From: Deltaproteobacteria bacterium
Lineage (GTDB): Bacteria; Desulfobacterota; Desulfobacteria; Desulfobacterales; JAUVKB01
Direction: 5' to 3'
NCBI GenBank assembly: GCA_030596405.1
Contig: JAUVKB010000001.1
Location: 1-34,570 of the forward strand
Length of the DNA stretch: 34,570 bases
Shown: positions 26,138 through 34,570 of the stretch, one piece after another
Numbering within the stretch: position 1 is the stretch's first letter
How the letters are laid out: the number at the start of each line of letters is the position of its first letter
The notes under the pieces: generated by a model
Told to the model about the DNA's origin: nothing
The model's database searches: none
What the model saw: the letters and a program-made list of their open reading frames with translations, nothing else
Position numbers and translations under genes: made by a program

Positions 26138-27495
26138 AGTTTTCTTCTAAGGGTGTTTATTCCTATATCCAAAAGTCTGGCTGTTTGAGATTTATTTCTT
26201 CCTGTTTGATCATATGTCTTGAGAATATACGATTTTTCAACGTCAGCCAGAGAAACTATACTATTTATTTCTTTTTGATACTGTTTGTCCGGTATAGTTT
26301 TTTTTGTTTTTTTAATCCGCATTTGCCCTGGAAGAAAATTTGCGGTTATAATTTTTCCTTGAGCCAGATTTACGGCAGACTGAATAATTGCCTTTAGTTC
26401 CCTGATATTCCCGGGATAATCGTAATCCATAAGTAAAGACATGGCTTGCTCTTCAACAAAGCAACTACCGGAATTACCGGAAAACTCCTTTAAAAATTTA
26501 TTTATCAACAACGGTATGTCATTTTTTCTCTCCCGGAGGGGCGGAAGGTGGAGCCACCCCCCTCTGAGACGGTAATATAGATCCTTGCGAAACATCTTTT
26601 TGTCCATCAATATATCAAGGTCTTCATTCGTGGCTGCAATAAAGCGGATATCAACTTTTTGCTGCGCGCTGTTCCCTAACTTGATATATTCTCCGGACTG
26701 GAGGACCCGAAGCAATTTTCCTTGAAGTTCGGGTGACAGGTTGCCGATTTCATCCAAAAAGACTGTTCCCTGGTTTGTGTATTCAAGGTGGCCGGAACGA
26801 TTTTTGTCCGCACCTGTAAAAGCACCCTTTGTATGGCCGAAAAACTCGGCATCAAAAAGATTGCCGGCTATAGAAGCCATGTTGATCGGAGTAAACGGAA
26901 ATTTTGATCTTGCGCTTACAGTGTGAATAGCCCTGGCCAAAAGTTCCTTGCCGGTGCCGCTTTCTCCTGTAATTAAAACAGGGACATCACTTAGAGCGTG
27001 CAGTTCTGTTTCCTTCAATATCTTAAGGATCTTATGCGATCTTGTTATAATAGGTTTAAATGCTTTTACATTTATTAATTTCGGCAGGGTCTTCTTTTTT
27101 TCAATATCAAGAATATCGAGCAGCCGTTTCCTTTCCATAGACCGGTTAATTGCCGAAAGCAGGTCTTCTTTAGAAACAGGCTTGACAAGATAATCATATG
27201 CTCCTTTTTTTAAGCATTCCACCGCGGTCCTGGCTTCATTCACAGCGGTTACCATTATACACTCGGTGTTGGGACTGGTGTTTTTTATTATCTCAAGGAG
27301 TTTGATCCCATCCATACCGGGCATTGTCATATCGATCAGGGCAATATCAAAAATTTCGTCTTGCTCAAAAATTAAAGCAGCCTTTACAGGATCATCCTCA
27401 AGTACGATGTTTTTATATCCTGTTTCGGTCAATTTTATTTTTAATATTTCAAGAAAATCGAGGTCGTCGTCAATAATTATAATATTACCGGTCAT
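26122..27495 (-). CDS. Sigma-54-dependent NtrC-family response regulator
   Basis: 457 residues. Receiver domain with Asp55 in IALIDMTMPG and Lys in YLVKPV. AAA+ domain with Walker A GESGTGKE (177-184), the sigma-54 contact loop GAFTGA (224-229) and Walker B GTVFLDEIGN (243-252). C-terminal Fis-type helix-turn-helix (about 417-455, NKSQTARLLDIGINTLRRKL). Strong GGGGGAGGG site before the ATG. It is divergent from the metF-like/hdrA operon, which has a consensus sigma-54 promoter, so this protein is its likely activator. Its own kinase is not adjacent; the dCache kinase at 22969-24699 is the best candidate. Confidence 0.94.
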   Translation of the reverse strand: MTGNIIIIDDDLDFLEILKIKLTETGYKNIVLEDDPVKAALIFEQDEIFDIALIDMTMPGMDGIKLLEIIKNTSPNTECIMVTAVNEARTAVECLKKGAYDYLVKPVSKEDLLSAINRSMERKRLLDILDIEKKKTLPKLINVKAFKPIITRSHKILKILKETELHALSDVPVLITGESGTGKELLARAIHTVSARSKFPFTPINMASIAGNLFDAEFFGHTKGAFTGADKNRSGHLEYTNQGTVFLDEIGNLSPELQGKLLRVLQSGEYIKLGNSAQQKVDIRFIAATNEDLDILMDKKMFRKDLYYRLRGGWLHLPPLRERKNDIPLLINKFLKEFSGNSGSCFVEEQAMSLLMDYDYPGNIRELKAIIQSAVNLAQGKIITANFLPGQMRIKKTKKTIPDKQYQKEINSIVSLADVEKSYILKTYDQTGRNKSQTARLLDIGINTLRRKLKTYG

Positions 27496-27640
27496 TTACC
27501 CTCCCCCTTGTCTGTAACTTCTCAATCACCGGTACCAAGCAGGGTGCTTGCCTGGATTGATTTAGGAGTCACCCTTTAACCTTCCTTAGTAAATGCAAAG
27601 TTTTAGCGATATTACAGCATTCGTATCAAAAAAGACTGTG

Positions 27641-27720
27641 CCAAAATGGAAGATACGGACTATAACAGCTTGAATTAAAAATAATTTCTTAACTACATAT
27701 CCCATTTTGGAACAATTGTC
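27641..27720. promoter_or_regulatory. Twin inverted CCAAAATGG boxes (candidate activator sites)
   Basis: CCAAAATGG at 27641-27649 and its inverse complement CCATTTTGG at 27712-27720, centres 71 bp apart, with shared flanks (GTnCCAAAATGG on each). Each box is itself a CCA-N3-TGG palindrome. They lie about 105-185 bp upstream of the sigma-54 promoter, the normal distance for NtrC-type enhancer sites. Confidence 0.55.
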
Positions 27721-27823
27721 CATATATTTCAAATTTATTCAACACAAAAGCCGATATTTCCACACCTCCTATAACGCTTTGATTATACATGTATTTCGGT
27801 TATATGCCCGGCAATATTTTTTG

Positions 27824-27839
27824 TGGCACGCTGCTTGCT
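27824..27839 (+). promoter_or_regulatory. Sigma-54 (-24/-12) promoter of the metF-like/hdrA operon
   Basis: TGGCACG-N4-TTGCT matches the sigma-54 consensus exactly, with the GG at 27825-27826 and GC at 27837-27838. Predicted start of transcription is near 27850, about 70 nt before the first gene's ATG. The adjacent divergent gene encodes a sigma-54 activator. Confidence 0.85.
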
Positions 27840-27922
27840 CTATTTACTGATTAAAGCAAAATTCAGGTTTTACAAAGCTGTTATTTTTCATAATCTTTTA
27901 AGGCCTTTTAAGGAATTTAAGT

Positions 27923-28798
27923 ATGGATTTAAAAAACAAATTTAACGCAGGGGAATTTGTCATTCTGGCGGAGATTGAGCCTCCCAAGGGTGTGGATATA
28001 TCCACGATGGTAACCAACGCCACAATGGTAAAAGGAAAAGCGGATGCATTGCTGGTGCCGGAAATGAGCAACGCGGTTATGCGGATGAGCGCACTCGGCG
28101 GCGCTATGATCCTCCAGGGCAAAGTGATGGAAACGGTGATGCAGGTTAACTGCCGGGACAGGAATCGATTGGCTTTGCAGGCTGATTTGCTGGCAGCATC
28201 CGCATGCGGCATAACCGGTATCATGGCTGTAACAGGAGAAGATCCGAGTTTCGGAGACCACCAGCAGGCCAAGGCGGTATATGACATTGACCTGCCGGAG
28301 CTGCTTGATTCCATTCATAAGCTTCAACAAGGTCGGGATATGGCTGGAATTGATCTTTGCGGTTCTCCACAATTTCTGGTTGGTTCTACGGTTAATCCTG
28401 GGCTCAAGGGGATGGCGCTTGAGCTTGAACTTACAGAAATGAAAAAAAAGATTGATGCCGGGGTTGAATTTTTAATAATGCCGCCTCTGTTTGATCTTGA
28501 TTCCATTGAGCCGTTTTTAAAGATGGTTGATCACCGGAAGACGCATATCATTCCCACGGTATTACTGCTTAAATCAGTGGGGATGGCCCGATATATTGAT
28601 CGTAATATGGATCATGTGCATGTCTCGGCACAGCTTATAAAAAGATTGCAAAAAGCGCCGGACAAAGTGCGCGAATGCATAAAAATCGCATCTGAAATGG
28701 TTTCTGTTTTAAAACGGGAAGGGTTCAGCGGAGTCCTTCTTTCCACCATAGGCTGGGAAGACAGGCTCGCTGAAATTATTGATGGGAGCAAGGGATAA
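27923..28798 (+). CDS. Methylenetetrahydrofolate reductase-family (MetF-like) protein
   Basis: 291-residue TIM-barrel protein of the MetF family. The N-terminal AEIEPPKGVD carries the Glu (residue 17) equivalent to the catalytic acid of MetF, and AVTGEDPSFGDH, STVNPG, GVEFLIMPPLFDLDS follow the family course. MetF interconverts methylene- and methyl-tetrahydrofolate with a flavin. A second MetF begins at 34462, so the two are paralogs; this one may be a reductase, an accessory protein or active on another substrate. AAGGA precedes the ATG. First gene of the sigma-54 operon. Confidence 0.85.
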   Translation: MDLKNKFNAGEFVILAEIEPPKGVDISTMVTNATMVKGKADALLVPEMSNAVMRMSALGGAMILQGKVMETVMQVNCRDRNRLALQADLLAASACGITGIMAVTGEDPSFGDHQQAKAVYDIDLPELLDSIHKLQQGRDMAGIDLCGSPQFLVGSTVNPGLKGMALELELTEMKKKIDAGVEFLIMPPLFDLDSIEPFLKMVDHRKTHIIPTVLLLKSVGMARYIDRNMDHVHVSAQLIKRLQKAPDKVRECIKIASEMVSVLKREGFSGVLLSTIGWEDRLAEIIDGSKG

Positions 28799-28838
28799 GC
28801 CGCAAACTATATTTATGCAACACAAAAACGGGGTACTG

Positions 28839-31800
28839 ATGAGCCAAAACCAGGAAAAAAAATACATGGAAAAAGATAAAGATTTTGTCGGCTCGGTTAT
28901 GGTAGTGGGAGGAGGAATTGCAGGTATGCAGTCGGCTCTCGATCTTGCCAGTTCCGGTTATTACGTCTATCTTTTAGAAAAATCGTCTGCCATTGGCGGG
29001 ATGATGTCCCAGTTGGACAAAACCTTTCCGACCAATGATTGCGCCATGTGAGTGATTTCGCCCAAACTGGTCGAGGTCGGCCGGCACCTGAATATAGAGC
29101 TTTTAACCGATACGGAAATTCTTAACCTTAAAGGCGATCCGGGACGTTTTACCGCCCTGGTAAGTCAAAAACCGCGTTTTGTAGATCTTTCCAAATGCAC
29201 AAGTTGCGGAGAATGTGTCAAGGTTTGTCCGGTTTCACTTCCAGACGGATACGATCAGGGGCTTTCCGAACGAAAAGCAGTCTACAAACAATACCCCCAG
29301 GCAATTCCTGGTGCTTTTGCCATCACTAAAAGGTCAACCGCACCGTGCAAGGCCACCTGCCCTGCCCATGTGAGTATCCAGGGCTACATAGCCTTGATCA
29401 ATGACGGTCGCTATGAAGAGGCTCTGAAACTTTTTAAGGAAGAACACCCGTTTCCCGGGGTTTGCGGCAGGGTCTGCCATCATCCCTGCGAAGATGTTTG
29501 TACCCGCAATGATTTGGATCAGCCTATTGCAATTCAACATCTCCACAGATTTCTGGCGGATTATGATTTTACCAGCGAAGATCCGTATGTACCGGAAACA
29601 GGGGAAATACGGGAGGAAAAAATTGCCATTATAGGCACTGGCCCGGCAGGTCTGACAACCGCATATTTTCTGGCGAGAAAGGGTTACCTCGTTACGATTT
29701 TCGAAAAACTTCCGGTTACAGGCGGCATGATGAGGGTTGGCATCCCTGAATATCGTCTTCCCGAAAATATCTTGAATGCTGAAATTTCAACAATCGAAAA
29801 AATGGGAGTTTCGATAAAAACCGGCGTTGAATTCGGCAGGGATATTACGATGAAAAGCCTTAAGCAAGACGGATTTAAGGCTCTGTTTTTGGCTATCGGG
29901 CTTCACGGCAGCCGTAAACTGGGAGTAGCTGGTGAAGATCTGGAAAATATTCTACCAGGAGTTGCTTTTTTAAGGGATGTATCTTTGGGTAAAAATGTAA
30001 AGATAGGGAAAAAGGTAGTTGTTGTAGGCGGTGGAAATGTGGCTATTGACGTATCCCTTACAGCGAAACGTCTTGGCGTTGACAAGGTGACTATGGTCTG
30101 CCTTGAATCACGGGAGGAAATGCCTGCCTGGGATTATGAGGTTGAAGAGGCTATAGAGGAAAATATTGAAATACTCAACTGTTTTGGCCCAAAGTGTTTT
30201 AACGGAAAAGATGAAAAAATCACATCTGTTGATTTTAAGCAATGCATATCTGTTTTTGATGAAAACCGGCGTTTTAATCCGCAGTATGATGAAAACATAG
30301 TTCAAACATTAAAAGCCGACACCTTGATTGTCGCCATAGGCCAGATGGGAGAATTCGACTTTGCCGAAGATGAAGATATTGCTCTATCTCCCCAAGGCGG
30401 ACTTGAAGCGGATCCTTTAACTTTTCAGACACCTATTTCCTGGATCTTTGCCGGCGGTGATGCGGTTTACGGACCCAAATCGGTTGTGGACGCGGTTGCG
30501 TGCGGAAAGGAAGTGGCAGAAAGTATAGACCGATATCTTAACAACCAGGATTTAAAAAAGGACAGGATAAAGGAGTGGCCCTATGAAAAGCCGGATATAA
30601 CCGGTGAGTGCGGCAAGGAAAGAAATCTGTTGCATTATCTTCCTGTTGAACAGCGGGAAGGAAATTTCATGGAAATTGCCTCGGGGTATAATGAAAAAAA
30701 TGCCTTAAAGGAAGCGGACAGGTGTTTAAATTGCGGTATTTGCAGCGAATGTTATCAATGTGTGGATGCGTGCCTGGCCGAAGCAATTGATCACAGCCAA
30801 AAGCTTGTAGAAAAAGAAATCAAAGTCGGTTCGCTTATTCTTTGCCCCGGCAGTGAGCCGTTTGACCCTACAATATTCCAGGAATTTTATCTTTACAAGA
30901 AAAACCCCAATGTGCTTACAAGCCTGGAATTTGAACGGATTTTAAGCGCATCCGGCCCCACCATGGGACATCTTGTCAAGATGTCGGACAAAACCGAACC
31001 TAAAAAAATAGCCTGGCTCCAGTGTGTCGGTTCCAGGGATACAAACCGGTGCGGCAACGGTTACTGTTCTTCTGTTTGCTGCATGTATGCGGTGAAAGAA
31101 GCGATGATCGCAAAAGAGCATGCAGCCGGTGGCCTCGATTGTGCTATTTTTAATATGGATATGCGTACATTCGGCAAAGATTATGAAAAATATTATTTAA
31201 GAGCTAAAAATGATGCCGGGGTCCGTTTTGTCAAAGCGCGGATACATACCATAGACGAAATTAAAGAGACCGGCGAATTGAACCTGCAATACGTGGATGA
31301 GGCTGGAAAAATTATTCAGGAGCGTTTCGACATGGTGGTTCTTTCCGTGGGTCTTGCTATCTCGGAGTCTACCGCCGAACTGGCCGGACGTCTTGAGGTG
31401 GAGCTCGATAAATACAAATTTGCAGTTTCAGAACCGTTTATGCCGGTTCAAACATCACGCCCCGGTGTTTATGCCTGCGGAGTATTTCAGGGCCCCAAAG
31501 ACATTCCGACTTCGGTGATTGAAGCAAGCGCTGCGGCCGGAGCTGTTGGATCTCTTTTAGCGGATGTACGCGATACCCTTACTAAAAGCGTAGAAATTCC
31601 CGAAGAAATTGATATCGCCGGGCAAGAACCGAGGATAGGAGTTTTTGTGTGTAAATGCGGGATTAATATTGCCGGGGTTGTGGATGTGGATGCAGTGGAA
31701 GAATACGCAAAAACCCTGCCCAACGTGGAGTATGTCGGTCAAAACCTTTTTACATGTTCCCAGGATACCCAGGAGCAGATGAAAGAGGTTATTATCGAAC

Positions 31801-33296
31801 AGAAGCTTAACCGGATTGTGGTTGCGTCATGCACTCCCAAGACCCATGAGGGTATTTTTATGGATACCCTGCAGGCTTGCGGGCTCAATAAATACCTTTT
31901 TGAAATGGCCAATATCAGAAACCAGGATTCATGGATTCATTCAGATATGCCTGAAAAGGCCACTGAAAAAGCTAAAAAACTTGTCAAGATGGCGGTTGCA
32001 CGCGTTGCCACACTCTATCCGCTCCATGAAAAAATAATTCCGGTTACCCGGCGTGCCTTGATTATCGGCGGCGGTGTGGCAGGCATGAATGCTGCTCTTG
32101 CTCTTGGAGACCAGGGGTTTGAAGTTGTTCTGGTGGAAAAAGAGACCAAACTTGGAGGTCTTGCAAACCGGCTGACCACTACCATTGAAGGAGCCGATAT
32201 CGGAGAATACCTGGATGATCTGACCCATAAAATTACTAACCATCCGAAAATCCAGGTGCTGGTTCAGTCTCTTATCGTCGGATTTGAAGGGTTCAAGGGT
32301 AATTTTACCACAGAAGTGCTGGTGGGGCCGGGAATGTATGAAAGAAAGATCGATCATGGGGTTATTATTTTGGCAACAGGCGCAAATGAATATCAGCCCA
32401 ATGAATTTTTATACGGCCACGACCGCCGCGTTATGACACAGATAGAACTGTCGGAGCATCTGGAAAATAATGACACAAAAAGTCTTGACCAGGTTGTCAT
32501 GATTCAGTGCGTTGGCTCTCGAAATGATGATAACCCGAACTGCTCGAGAATTTGCTGCCAGAGCGCGGTTAAAAATGCGATCCATATAAAGGAGGATAAC
32601 CCTGAAACAAATGTTTATATTTTGTACCGCGACATCAGGATGTACGGTCTTTTGGAAGAATACTACACCATGGCCAGACGTTTGGGAGTTATCTTTTTTA
32701 GATACACGCTGGATGATCCGCCGCAAGTGAAGTCTTCTGAGGACGGGGTTGAAGTGACTTTCAAAGATCATGTCCTTGGAAAACGGCTTGTTGTTTCCGC
32801 AGATCTTCTGGCACTCAGTGTAGGAATGCGCGCCGAAGATACAGAAGAACTTGCTTCCATAATAAAACTTGCCCGTAATCCGGAAGGGCATTTTATTGAA
32901 GCTCACGTAAAGCTGAGACCTGTGGATATGTCTACGGAAGGTATTTTTGTATGCGGAACCGCACACAGCCCCTTGTTGATTTCCGAATCGATATCCCAGG
33001 CATTTGCCGCCGCATCAAGGGCATCCACATTTTTATCTCAACCGCACCTTACCCTGTCGGCTGTAACGGCCAAGGTTGAAGAAGAAAAGTGCGCAGCCTG
33101 TCTTGTTTGCGTCAGATCTTGTCCGTACGGCGTGCCTGTAATAAATGACAAAGGTGTTAGTGAAATAGACCAGGCCCTGTGCCACGGGTGCGGCGTTTGT
33201 GCATCTGAATGTCCGGCCAAGGCTATTGAATTAAACTGGTACGAGGATGATCAAATATTGTGCGAGGTTGAGGCCTTGCTTGAGGGGGTTTTATGA
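28839..33296 (+). CDS. hdrA: Selenocysteine-containing HdrA fusion (HdrA / GltD-like / HdrA)
   Basis: About 1485 residues read through an in-frame UGA (29049-29051, Sec71). Residues 1-165: FAD fold (GGGIAGM at 24-30), the HdrA block TFPTNDCAM-Sec-VISPKLVEVG, and a Cys cluster (CTSCGECVKVCP). Residues about 166-646: GltD/NfnB-like module with APCKATCPAHVSIQGY, CGRVCHHPCEDVC, FAD motif IGTGPAGLTTAYFL, NAD(P)H motif VVGGGNVAIDVS and CLNCGICSECYQCVDAC. Residues about 650-910: the rest of the first HdrA (WLQCVGSRD). Residues about 931-1485: second HdrA starting GVFVCKCGINIAGVVDVD, with GGGVAGMNAA and two C-terminal 4Fe-4S motifs (CAACLVCVRSCP, CHGCGVCASECP). HdrA is the flavin-based electron-bifurcating subunit of heterodisulfide reductase complexes. 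Start at 28839 is chosen; 28779 and 28866 are possible. Overlaps mvhD start by 4 bp. Confidence 0.92.
29049..29084 (+). promoter_or_regulatory. UGA Sec codon and SECIS-like hairpin in hdrA
   Basis: The UGA at 29049-29051 lies in NDCAM-UGA-VISPK, where HdrA homologs carry Cys. A 6-bp stem CUGGUC (29067-29072) / GGCCGG (29079-29084) closes a loop GAGGUC, 21 nt from the UGA to the loop, and the loop starts with G. These values fit the published bacterial SECIS pattern (G in the first two loop bases, 16-37 nt from UGA). The loop also resembles the AGGUC of E. coli fdhF. Confidence 0.7.
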
Positions 33297-33721
33297 GTAG
33301 TTTTGATCCTGTAATTATAGCGTTTTGCTGCAATTTCTGAGGTTACACTGCCGCGGACCTGGCAGGTTCCATGAGATTGAAATACCCGGCAAGCATCAAA
33401 ATTGTCAGGATTCCATGCACTGGAAAGGTTGATATTCTCCATATTCTGCGCGCCTTTGAAATGGGGGCGGACGGGGTCTATGCGGTTGGATGCATGGAAG
33501 GTGATTGTCATTACGACAGCGGTAATTTCTGGGCACGCAAACGAGTGGAGCAGGCCCGGAAAATTTTAGATACAATCGGTATCGGAGGTGAAAGGGTGCA
33601 GATGTATAATCTGTCCGCCGGAGAGGGGCCCCTCTTTGCAGAATATGCGGTGGAAATGCATGAAAAAATATTAAAATTGGGGCCTAACCCGTTAAAACTC
33701 GCAAAAAAGAAGGCTGCCTGA
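33293..33721 (+). CDS. mvhD: Selenocysteine-containing MvhD/FlpD (hydrogenase delta subunit family)
   Basis: 142 residues read through an in-frame UGA at 33338-33340 (Sec16). The N-terminus is AFCCNF-Sec-GYTAADLAGSMR, the FlpD/MvhD motif in which most homologs have Cys at this place. Further Cys at about 42 (RIPCTGKVD), 67 and 72 (GCMEGDCHYDSGN) complete a [2Fe-2S] site. MvhD passes electrons between a partner oxidoreductase and HdrA. The ATG overlaps the hdrA stop (ATGA), so translation is coupled. Without recoding, the gene would appear only from 33371 on, losing the first 26 residues including the Sec. Confidence 0.9.
33338..33370 (+). promoter_or_regulatory. UGA Sec codon and SECIS-like hairpin in mvhD
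   Basis: After the UGA, GGACCU (33355-33360) pairs with AGG-U-UCC (33364-33370) with one bulged U and a GGC loop, 20 nt from UGA to loop. This fits the bacterial SECIS pattern; the bulged U is on the 3' arm, whereas in E. coli fdhF it is on the 5' arm. A competing 5-bp stem (33348-33352 with 33361-33365) is possible. Confidence 0.6.
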
Positions 33722-33796
33722 AAAGTCAGGCCTTTTGCGAAATCATAAAATTCTGAGCAATCACAAATAATTTAATTTTAAAAGGGGTTAGATCTT

Positions 33797-34465
33797 ATGA
33801 TTGTTGCTGATAAAAAACCTATTGAAGAGATTATTGGGGAGATTAAAGATTATACCACCATCCTTATCCTGGGCTGCAACGAGTGTGTCACGGTCTGCGA
33901 AGCCGGAGGTAAAAAAGAGGTGGGAATTCTGGCGTCAGCCTTGAGGATGTATTTTCTAAACCAGGGGAAAGATGTGACAATAGACGAAAGGACCCTGGAG
34001 CGGCAATGCGACCACGAATATCTGGAAGAGATCCGTGATGTGGCTGACCAATATGACGCCATAGTATCGCTTGCATGCGGTGTGGGAGTGCAATTTACAG
34101 CGGAAAAATACCATGCCGTACCGGTTATACCCGGAGTCAATACATGTTTCTTGGGCGCCACGGAAACAAGAGGCCTCTGGACTGAAAGATGTCAGGCCTG
34201 CGGCGAGTGTATTCTGGCGCGGACAGGCGGAATTTGTCCGGTTTCCAGATGTGCCAAAAGGATTTTAAACGGTCCCTGCGGCGGAGCGAGCAACGGCAAA
34301 TGCGAAATCAATAAGGAGCTTGACTGTGCCTGGCAGTTGATTATCGACAGATTAAAGGCACTGGGGAGGCTCGATGATTATGAAAATATAAGTCCCATTA
34401 AAGACTGGTCAACCGATCGGGCCGGCGGGCCTCGAAGAGTTGTGAGGGAGGACGTGCAGCTATGA
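33797..34465 (+). CDS. metV: MetV, zinc/iron-sulfur partner of methylenetetrahydrofolate reductase
   Basis: 222 residues of the 'MTHFR C-terminal domain' family (MetV). Cys-rich motifs are GCNECVTVCEAGG near the N-terminus and CQACGECILARTGGICPVSR, CAKRILNGPCGG toward the C-terminus; these hold a zinc or Fe-S cluster. In acetogens MetV pairs with MetF and is needed for activity. It sits between mvhD and metF, with AAGGGG before the ATG and a 4-bp overlap (ATGA) with metF, supporting a MetVF unit. Confidence 0.93.
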   Translation: MIVADKKPIEEIIGEIKDYTTILILGCNECVTVCEAGGKKEVGILASALRMYFLNQGKDVTIDERTLERQCDHEYLEEIRDVADQYDAIVSLACGVGVQFTAEKYHAVPVIPGVNTCFLGATETRGLWTERCQACGECILARTGGICPVSRCAKRILNGPCGGASNGKCEINKELDCAWQLIIDRLKALGRLDDYENISPIKDWSTDRAGGPRRVVREDVQL

Positions 34466-34570
34466 ATGTAAAGACACCAAGCAGACTGGAAAAAGTTCTT
34501 TCCGCTGGCCTACTTGCCGTAACATCGGAATGTGGCCCGCCTCGCGGTAGTGATCCTGAAGTTATCACTA
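34462..34570 (+). CDS. metF: Methylenetetrahydrofolate reductase MetF, 5' end only
   Basis: 36 codons are visible before the window ends. The sequence ends in TSECGPPRGSDPEVIT, where Glu23 aligns with the catalytic acid of MetF (E-x-x-P-P-R). The ATG overlaps the metV stop. GGAGG lies about 10 nt upstream. The rest of the gene lies beyond the window, and it is a second MetF in the operon besides 27923-28798. Confidence 0.85.
   Translation, partial: MNVKTPSRLEKVLSAGLLAVTSECGPPRGSDPEVIT

Noticed and set aside
32409..32966. 185-codon frame antisense to hdrA
   Set aside because: Shadow of the second HdrA module; no family resemblance.
1..34570. tRNA, rRNA or CRISPR arrays
   Set aside because: No cloverleaf, rRNA segment or regularly spaced repeat was recognised by eye.

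Overview
The window reads as chromosomal DNA from an anaerobic, Gram-negative, probably sulfate-reducing member of the Desulfobacterota (former Deltaproteobacteria). This is an inference from gene content: a menaquinone-type UbiE/MenG, lipoproteins and heptose synthesis (outer membrane), sigma-54 regulators, and an HdrA/MvhD/MetV/MetF cluster of the Wood-Ljungdahl type. No rRNA, tRNA or CRISPR array was seen.

Layout. Positions 1-5.1 kb hold ubiE/menG (+), nadB (-), an SH3-domain membrane protein (-), a DUF1178 protein (+), then gmhB and rlpA (-). At 5.1-8.0 kb, hsp20 and lon head a minus-strand operon that runs on into rlpA and gmhB. At 8.1-11.5 kb are an MFS permease, a zinc-ribbon NUDIX hydrolase, an exported DUF4198 protein with a hairpin leader, and a DUF1232/J-domain protein. 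At 11.5-17.0 kb a minus-strand housekeeping block carries a 7TM-HD phosphodiesterase, ybeY, pdxJ, tsaE and lysC. A degraded ISAs1-like element lies at 17.02-17.22 kb. Next come an FmdB zinc ribbon, groES-groEL with a strong terminator, a small conserved-looking protein, a metallo-beta-lactamase-fold gene split by an in-frame TAG, and coaX (-). From 21.9 to 25.5 kb a minus-strand signalling cluster encodes a protein of unknown function, a dCache histidine kinase, a single-domain response regulator and a degenerate kinase-like protein. A 588-bp gene-poor gap follows, then an NtrC-type regulator (-).

The most interesting part is 27.5-34.57 kb. A consensus sigma-54 promoter (27824-27839) lies downstream of two inverted CCAAAATGG boxes, between the divergent NtrC-type regulator and a plus-strand operon: a MetF-like protein, HdrA, MvhD, MetV and MetF (cut by the window edge). 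Both hdrA and mvhD contain an in-frame UGA exactly where a conserved Cys-motif continues, and both UGAs are followed at about 20 nt by a hairpin loop fitting the bacterial SECIS pattern. Both are therefore very likely selenoproteins that ordinary gene calling would split or truncate. The HdrA is about 1485 residues: a Sec-bearing HdrA module interrupted by a GltD/NfnB-like NAD(P)H-FAD module, followed by a second HdrA module with terminal ferredoxin clusters. No hdrB or hdrC is present between it and metV-metF. I infer an electron-bifurcating or confurcating methylene-tetrahydrofolate reductase/dehydrogenase complex in which the fused HdrA does the flavin chemistry, MvhD relays electrons, and MetV/MetF handle the C1 substrate, under sigma-54 control.
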